15,657 bases of DNA, from contig FN648980.1 of NCBI GenBank assembly GCA_000310025.1, positions 1-15,657 on the forward strand, given 5' to 3'. Position 1 is the first letter of the stretch. Each line of letters opens with the position of its first letter. The notes under the pieces were generated by a model. The model was not told the DNA's origin, did no database searches, and was given only the letters and a program-made list of their open reading frames with translations. Shown here one piece after another: positions 10,001 to 15,657 of this stretch. The position numbers and the translations under genes are program-made. The DNA comes from Ectocarpus siliculosus (lineage: Eukaryota; Sar; Phaeophyceae; Ectocarpales; Ectocarpaceae).

Positions 10001-10411
10001 TTGCTTTTCAAGAGAGATAGGGAGAAGGAGGTAACGGATACACGTCAGAGTAAAGCTAATTGTACAGACCAAAGCAATATTATCAGCGACATCAACAATC
10101 CGGTGCCCAATATAAGGAGACACACGGCTCAAGAACTCTCTGCCTGTCTGCCTGTCTCTCTCTCTCTCTCGGTCTCTCTCTTTCTGCCTGTGTGTCTGTT
10201 CCTCTCTCTGTATGCACGTGTGGCTTCTCGCTCACCATCTTCACTGGTGGCGCACGTGTACCCCCGTTCGTATTCGGCGCGCATCCTCATGGCCGGAATG
10301 GCTTCCGTCGCTTCCTTCCACTCGTCCTGCGGCGAGATGGAGCACTCCTTCCACCCCCAGGCCGTCGGGCTAGCCACCGTCAGCAAGGTCAACACCAGCA
10401 CGAGCTCGGTT
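4064..10411 (-). CDS. PC-esterase (PMR5/TBL/Cas1p, GDSL/SGNH-like) protein, 8 recognised exons, 5' end incomplete
   Basis: Exons by inspection: 10411-10236, 9121-9003, 8430-8361, 7856-7708, 6593-6073, 5320-5200, 4778-4665, 4204-4064 (stop TAA). All junctions are GT-AG and phase-consistent, giving about 469 residues plus a missing N-terminus. Exon 1 has a hydrophobic run (ELVLVLTLLTV) suited to a signal anchor. Exon 3 carries RRVIFLGDSMSNQQ, the GDS nucleophile block; exon 5 DVVVVNFGAHY; the exon 5/6 junction creates W-R-E-I-A-P-T-H-F; exon 7 RVKLLRIYDMS; exon 8 D-C-R-H-W, the DxxH block, 23 residues before the C-terminus. Known for the family: O-acetyl transfer or hydrolysis on cell-wall or secreted glycans, usually Golgi-located (plant TBL, fungal Cas1). 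Inferred: a glycan O-acetylation enzyme; substrate unknown. The 3' half (5320-4064) and the 10236/9121 and 9003/8430 joins are firm. The ends of exons 3-5 and the true start are uncertain; further exons may lie in 7707-6594 and above 10411. No promoter was recognised. Confidence 0.8.
4535..4588. repeat. Perfect 14-bp inverted repeat in the last esterase intron
   Basis: GTATCCGGTATCAA (4535-4548) and TTGATACCGGATAC (4575-4588) are exact reverse complements with a 26-bp loop. It lies within the intron 4664-4205 of the esterase gene and would form a stable hairpin in the pre-mRNA. The two halves could be remnants of a small hairpin element. Confidence 0.7.
6319..6530 (-). repeat. Polypurine/polypyrimidine CTC-rich tract, read as an acidic Glu/Gly-rich segment of exon 5
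   Basis: The plus strand is almost pure pyrimidine (CTC and CCT triplets, plus a C run near 6350-6363). In the frame of the esterase exon the minus strand reads without a stop as a long Glu/Gly/Asp-rich stretch ending in a Lys/Glu-rich part. It sits between the GDS exons and the VNFGAHY block. It is either a low-complexity surface loop, if the acceptor near 6594 is used, or intron sequence, if an acceptor closer to 6310 is used (for example CGTCAG at about 6285). A purine-rich run is a poor polypyrimidine tract for a minus-strand acceptor just downstream, which favours the exonic reading, but this is not settled. Confidence 0.6.
8055..8080. repeat. GA microsatellite
   Basis: A (GA)n run with a GATA interruption, lying in the intron between the GDS exon and the next exon of the esterase gene. 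Confidence 0.8.
10137..10212. repeat. CT-rich microsatellite in the first recognised esterase intron
   Basis: Runs of CTGCCTGT and (CT)n with interruptions start just inside the intron that begins at 10235 on the minus strand. It explains the Arg/Glu-rich and Ser/Leu-rich open frames seen here on both strands. Confidence 0.85.
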
Positions 10412-11638
10412 CTGGCGCGAGAGAGAAGAAGGCGCGCCGCCCACCCTCGAACCTTCCGTATCTACAGATGATACGGCATGGTTGGGACACATGGTCAACT
10501 CGAGGTGGCTGGTTTGTGCGTTTCGCGCTTGCCATTCGCTGCCTGGCATGAACGCTTCAATCCGTTCCTACTCCCGGAGCGATTGACCTTGTGTGTTTTG
10601 TCCAAGATAGAAAGTAAAGCTTTCTGTTCAGCGCTTCTCTGCGCGACGGGATTGGTGGTGGCGCCTTGAGATACCAGTTTCTGGAGTGGAGTGCGACAAC
10701 GTCGGCGGTTGGATATCACATTCGTCCTGCTTGTCAACGTCCACAATCCTTTCGGCCATAATTTTGTATTGTACGCTATACTTGCGTTTGAAGGACTGCT
10801 AAGACCTGGACTATCAAAGCCGCTTCGAAAATTCATTGACATGATTTTCATGTGTTTTCATGTGGAGATTTATTGCAACGTCCCCACAGTAGTTCAATCG
10901 CGATGAGGGCGCGTGTCCGCGACGAGCCCCGCCAGGGCTCGTCCACCCCAGGTAAACAAAGTACTACACTCAAAGCGTGAAGTTCGTTTTTTGTTTCGTG
11001 GTGAGATTGGGCGGTGCTGGGGCATCCTGCGTACGCAGCAGCGGGAAGCAGCTGAGGAAGGGGAACAGGAGAGCCTCAAACGGAATAAAATACATCTACG
11101 CACCCCGCGCGATATCAACGATAAAAATCCTGTTTAGGACGTGAATTTCCGTGCGTCCGCAACCTAGCGGTACTCCGGGCCACGTGTCGAACTGTAGGTA
11201 GTGATGCGGCAGGTACCATTTGGGGCGCCATTCCTTTGATTTATGTAATGTACCGTCGAGATGTGCGCGTAGAAGTGATCAAGAGTTTTCTTATAGGTAT
11301 TCCGTACAACATCGAATGCACTCACTCACTCAAACAAGGACACAGCACACATCCCGCACCTCCAACCAACCGAACAAGAAGGAGTCGAAAACGGTACTAC
11401 CATGCCCCTGGGGGCAAACAACGACAGAGGGGAGCATCAGCCAACAAATGGGGCCTTGCGACCAAGAAAGAGGTCGTTGGAAGAAAAACCTTACCGTTCC
11501 GTACACCTTTCCCAGGAGGGAACCACAGCGTCTGTTGCCTTTGGCACATGCTACCCCAAACTCGCATCAGCAGCTTCACGCACGATCACGGTACTTTTTC
11601 CAGAAACGTCTATGTTCGTTTCTTGAGTATCACACCTC
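10412..11638. other. No assignable gene; expected to hold the missing 5' exon(s) of the esterase
   Basis: The first recognised esterase exon begins after a good acceptor (CTTCTTCTCTCTCGCGCCAG at 10431-10412, minus strand) in phase 2. At least one upstream exon with the start codon should therefore lie here or further right. Several short ATG frames on the minus strand exist, for example one beginning MAERIVDVDKQDE near 10760, but I found no donor in the required phase. Confidence 0.4.
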
Positions 11639-11886
11639 TATCGGTGTCATCGCACCGGGGTGCGTTCACTCAACACCGAAAATGGCCAGTGTGACTTCTT
11701 CCGTATCGCAACCATCGGTGTCATCGCTCCGGGGGTGGGCGCGTTGGATTTTTGTTTCCGCACGGGTATCGGTGTTACGGCACCCATCGGTGATGTAGGC
11801 ACCGATCGGTGTTGTGGCACACCGGGGTGAGATAAAAAACCAAGATAGGAATGTTTCAAAAACGATCGCACCCCGGTGCCATAACA
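11639..11886. repeat. Diverged direct and inverted repeats built on ATCGGTGT...GCACCGGGGTG
   Basis: The motif ATCGGTGT followed about 8 bp later by a GCACC- or GCTCC-like block recurs at about 11640, 11713, 11768, 11785 (variant) and 11804. A reverse-orientation copy (GCACCCCGGTGCCATAAC) lies at about 11868-11886. Spacing is irregular, so this is not a simple tandem array. Open frames through it are not supported as genes. Confidence 0.6.
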
Positions 11887-13481
11887 CGCATAATGACGGT
11901 ATCGTCCGTCCAACCCGGCAAAGAGAGAGCGAGAGAGAGAGAATGAATGAGGTTTGCCTCAGCGCCTCATCACGAAAGAAACCACGCACATACAAGATTG
12001 AAATTCCACACGAAAGGTCACCTCTGCCAAGAGTCAGAACCACAAAGACACCCCCGAAAAACTCCAAGAGGCCCAGCAATGTGGAGACAAATGCCGACAC
12101 TCTCGTTGACCGCAACAGACATCCGTAGCTCCGGTGTGACACCTCCAAGGGGTGGAATCACTCGCAGTTTTTGGGTCTCCCAAGTCTATGGACTGCTTGC
12201 AGTTACAGTAGGCTGGGCGGAGACAACCCTATGAGATAGGCCACGTAGCAGTTATGTCTGTCTCCGCGCGGCCTTAGTTGCGCTACTTCGCTGCCCTGCG
12301 GACACATCCTTTTCTTGCGGTCTGCCAGATGAGACTACAGGCCATTTGCTCTGATATCCACGACGGCAGTAGTCAGAGTTATGTGTGTACCCATCATCGC
12401 CCGCCCAAGTCCATGCTGGTCCTCCGAAACATGCTACATGCATACATTCAACACCAAGTTAGTACGTGGTTTGTACCGCCGCACTTGTCGGCTTCCCTTG
12501 TGTCTAAAATTGCAAGTTGCCACATGCCATACGGACGAAACGCCACATGGCTGAAATGCCAGCTCGGAAATGCGAAGGTTTGGTACAGTCTGCGACCTCT
12601 GCAACCTGGCGGGTTAAGGTATTGAGTAACCTTGCTGTCTACATTCTTATCTCGAACATTGTTACCCGGCATCGAGGCTGCCACATTAAGATTATCCCCT
12701 TCTTTCAATGGGCCCACTACATTACGTTCATCATGGTGTGTCGAGAGTCGAGAGGACATGTAGTCTAGCAGGAGCATGGGGTGATCGGAATTAGAGCCAG
12801 CGTTTGTCACCAGAAATTTTAAATTCGCAACTAACTTTTAAAGATGTGAGCATCTTGCTCACCGCCCTCTTTGCGCGTTTGTGATTCAACAATAGATGCG
12901 CCACGATACCACCCCACAGCAGCGAGCACTTTGGTATCAACCCTCTCACCATCGAGATATTCCCTCCCAGCAGGGAGGTCTGATGCTTGCGTGCCACACT
13001 TCGTACGGCCTGCGATCGGAAATGCGATGCGGGCTGATGACGGCCTGTTCTGGCAGATCCCCGGGCTCTCGTATCCTCCGCGGTGCCGGCATCGCATGTC
13101 CCCGTTGGGCACATGCGACAGCCTCAGCGTGTATGAAGAAGTCGGCCAGTTGGGGATACAGGGTATGTGTCCGAAGAGAGTAAGGCGCACAGAGTATCTG
13201 CTTATGCTTTGTACGCAACAGCGACGTCCGTGTGTTGCCGCTAAATCTGTAGGTCAAGCGTAGAGGCGGGTTATTAACGGCCATTTTTTTTAAACGGGGG
13301 TATCTTCCCACTGAAGTCACGGAGCCCCTTGATCTTTTTTAATTGCTTCGCGCGACCGGAGCTCTCGTTTGAGCACCACAGCGTGGCACGCCGAGCATTC
13401 CACCCCGAGATACAGCCGAGGGAGCCACCGCAGCTCCTGCTTCTAGCCACCTTAGTCGTTTTCTTGGGGTTCTTGCTAAGC
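11887..13481. other. Gene-free stretch upstream of the transposase
   Basis: Several overlapping frames on both strands (notably 12830-13320) are open for 90-130 codons, but none resembles a known family and opposite strands are equally open. The left end of the transposon, including its terminal inverted repeat, probably lies in this stretch. It cannot be placed without the right end, which is outside the window. Confidence 0.4.
11920..11942. repeat. GA microsatellite
   Basis: A (GA)n run with one GC interruption in a gene-free stretch. It causes the Arg/Glu repeats in the frames that cross it. Confidence 0.8.
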
Positions 13482-15657
13482 ATGATCCGGCGGAAGGTGG
13501 ACGAGGAGCAGGTTCGAAAGGCCTGTGCAGCGATAGATGATGGCATGTCGGTTAGGAAGGCTGCTGAGGTCTTCGGGGTAGGTCGTACGTCCATCGCAGA
13601 CCGCCGCCGTGGCAAGGTGGCCATGAACACGAAGGTTGGTCCCGAGACCATCCTGAGCAAAGAAGAGGAGGATTCGCTGGAACATATTCTGCTGTTTGCT
13701 GCTCGCAACTTATTGGCTGTGGATCGGGTTCACCTCAGAGATGCGGTGCGACGACTATCCATTGGGATCCAGAGAAGGGTCGGGGAAAGATTGGCTTGCG
13801 GGCTTTCTTCGTAGGCACCTACGGGTGGCGGAGCGCTCGACCCGCATCTACGAGGCAAACAGGATCACCGAAGACGAGGAGCCTCGCATGGTGCAGTTCT
13901 ACGAGAGATGGACACAGCTCTCGTCGAAGAGGTCAAACCGGAGGCCAACCACGTGCACAACACGGACGAGACAGGTGAAGATGGCTCGGAGACTAGTCTA
14001 GACTACAGCAGTAGATGCGTGGCAGCAGTAACTGCACGGGTGACTGCTGTGCAAAGACCACGAAACATGTCACACGAAAAATATCAGGCAGAGTTCTGCT
14101 CCCTTGCGGCGGAATTTTGGCCTCCTCATGTACTGCTGTAGTGTAGTCTACAGAGGCCGTGCTCCCGTATTCCTGTTTAAAAAAGCCGAAATTGTCGCTG
14201 GTTCTGGTGTAGAGTAGGCTACAAGTAGTAGTTCCAGACACAAAAGTAGAGTACAGCACTTGTTCCAGACAATGTACTGCTGTAGACTATGGTAGTCTAG
14301 AATTCACTATTTTCAGAGCTGCATCGCATCGTCTTCAGCTGGTAGTTCGAGGGAACCGGCGGCGACGAACGTGTAACTAAGTCTAGGGGGGCGATGTCGA
14401 GTAGATGCATGTGCCAACACGGGAAAAAAACTAGACTAGTCGACAGCAGTAGAATCTAGTCAAGCACCCAGCACCCTGTTGTTGCTCTCCCGGTTGCCTC
14501 GTCCAGCTACCGCCAAAATGACGGTAGACTGCGTACAGGTTGAAAGCGCTCGCCGCACGAAAATAAATGAAAAGAGCCACCGCGTGTCCCCCCCCCGTCC
14601 ACCCCCGTTGCTTGGCGCGCACGATATTGATTGCAAGTGTTTGGGTGCGTGCGTACACTACCGCTGGTAGTTTTGACTATCCATTAGACTAGCCCATTAG
14701 ACTAGCCTATCGCCCCCCCCCCCTACCGACCCTCACCTACGCGTTCTTCCCGTTGCAGGTACCACCCCGCAAGGAACCAAGACGACGAAGGCGTTTGCGG
14801 AATCAGGGCAGAAAGTGGTTGGTTCGATGCGCTCCAACTCGCGAGAGAACACCACCGTGGTCGCTGCCATCAGCGCTGATGGTCACACCTGGGCACCAAC
14901 CATTATCTTCAAAGGGCAACGACTTCAGGCCGATTGGTTTGTAGAGCGAAACGGCCCGGAGGGTGCGAGGTACACCTGTACGGATTCTTGCAGCGAAACG
15001 TATTCATCGCCTACTTGAAGGATTTCCACAAGCAGCTCGGCGACCGAGGGTTGCTCGACGGAAAACCCCACATACTCTTGCTCGATGGACATGCATCACA
15101 CGTGAGCGTGGAGGTAGTCAGGCTGGCCATGAATCTCAAAATCATCTTGTTCCAGCTACCCTCCCGCACGTCGCACATCACCCAGCCCTTGGATGTCGTC
15201 GCCTTCGGACGCTTTAAGAAATCGGTGGCCAGAGTGTTGGCGTGCTTCTACCACAACTCCGGCGGGTTGTTGCCGCTGAAACGCGACATGCCCGGCGTGA
15301 TCGCGGATGCTTGGAAAGTGAGCTTTACACCGGAGATGAATAAGTCATCATTCGCTGGGGCGGGCCTGTGGCCTGTGAACATGGAGGGCCGGCTGAAGGG
15401 GACAGCGAAGAAGAAAGAGCGGCGAGACGAGCGCCCACCCCTACAGGATGTCCCCATTGCCGCCCCCAACGAGCAGCTGGGAAACCGACATCGGAGAAAG
15501 GACCCTCAGGGTGCTGAGGGGGCAAGGGCACACCGTCACGGGAATCCGAGTAGGCACGGTGTTACTCGGTGGCCTCTTGACTCAAAGGAAGCGCGCGAAG
15601 AAGATGGCGACCTCACGGGGCTCGCTTTGGCCTTCCCGACCGAGGCAACATCACCGC
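13482..15657 (+). pseudogene. Pogo/Tigger-type DDE_1 transposase with psq HTH, three frameshifts, one intron, 3' end outside window
   Basis: Start chosen at ATG 13482 (MIRRKVDEEQ), just before a psq-like helix-turn-helix (SVRKAAEVFGVGRTSIADR). A CENP-B/Tc5-like middle region follows (GSGKDWLAGFLRRH, then RIYEANRITEDEEPRMVQFY). The DDE core has the first Asp in NTDETG (13965-13967), the second in LLLDGHASH (15084-15086) and the third in TSHITQPLDV (15192-15194). There are 35 residues between the second and third, a DD35D triad typical of pogo/Tigger. The frame is lost at about 13757-13773, at 13912-13916 (an extra CA in ACACA) and at about 14985-15003 (probably one base missing before TTCATCGCC). 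Exons are 13482-13974 and 14759 onward. The frame stays open to the window edge. All three acidic residues survive, so decay looks recent. Known role: cut-and-paste transposition in the nucleus. Sequencing errors could mimic some of the shifts. Confidence 0.85.
13975..14758 (+). other. Intron (784 bp) inside the transposase gene
   Basis: The donor is GACAG|GTGAAG and the acceptor CCCGTTGCAG|GTACC. Splicing joins NTDET to a Gly codon (phase 1) and continues into TTPQGTKTT, as the transposase requires. Both edges carry CAGGT, so the intron is bounded by a 5-bp direct repeat. Inside are several stops in all frames, a C run near 14712-14723 and repeated short motifs built on CTAGACTA and CAGCAGTA. 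The splice reading is strong because the protein frame resumes exactly at the acceptor. Confidence 0.8.

Noticed and set aside
10695-10760. Possible start exon of the esterase (minus strand, beginning MAERIVDVDKQDE)
   Set aside because: A cytosolic N-terminus before the anchor would fit, but the available donor phase does not match the acceptor at 10412, so it was not joined.
11220-11798. Plus-strand frame of 192 codons
   Set aside because: No recognisable domain; its 3' part is made of the ATCGGTGT repeats; other frames and the opposite strand are also open.
12831-13320. Several overlapping frames of 90-130 codons on both strands
   Set aside because: Mutually overlapping, no family match, and no splice or motif evidence favouring one of them.
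1-15657. tRNA or rRNA genes
   Set aside because: No cloverleaf with a proper T-loop GTTCGAA context and no rRNA-like stretch was seen on either strand.

Overview
The window looks like nuclear DNA of an intron-rich eukaryote. Base composition is mixed, reading frames are short, GT-AG introns run to about 400-1100 bp, microsatellites and oligo-G/C runs are frequent, and repeat-derived DNA is abundant. The intron sizes, the psq-HTH/DDE transposase type and the PMR5/Cas1p-type esterase together suggest a stramenopile, most likely a brown alga. That placement is inference; no rRNA, organelle gene or marker gene is present to prove it.

Positions 1-4060 carry no recognisable protein gene. This part is a repeat landscape. 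Two dense arrays of CATG-centred mini-palindromes (about 1150-1400 and 3080-3745) flank a segment holding two hairpin elements: a large fold-back (1492-1950, arms about 189 bp) and a MITE-like element (2229-2480, arms about 85 bp, bounded by TTAA on both sides).

Positions 4064-10411, minus strand, hold one split gene that I could assemble exon by exon from phase-compatible GT-AG junctions. It encodes a PC-esterase (PMR5/TBL/Cas1p, GDSL/SGNH-like acyl-esterase) domain protein. The N-terminus has a hydrophobic anchor. The GDS nucleophile block, the VNFGAHY block, the W-R-E-x-x-P-x-H-F block and the C-terminal D-C-R-H block follow in the family order. By family knowledge it should act in the secretory pathway on glycan O-acetyl groups. 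Its first exon or exons lie upstream (above 10411) and were not found.

Positions 10412-13481 hold no gene I recognise. A set of diverged direct and inverted repeats built on ATCGGTGT lies at 11639-11886, and GA/CT microsatellites occur nearby.

Positions 13482-15657, plus strand, hold a pogo/Tigger-type (DDE_1) transposase that runs off the right edge. It has an N-terminal psq-type HTH and a complete DD35D triad, but three frameshifts break it. A 784-bp GT-AG intron sits in it just after the first catalytic Asp. The intron is bounded by a CAGGT repeat and carries its own palindromic repeats. No functional link between the esterase gene and the transposon is visible; they are neighbours only.
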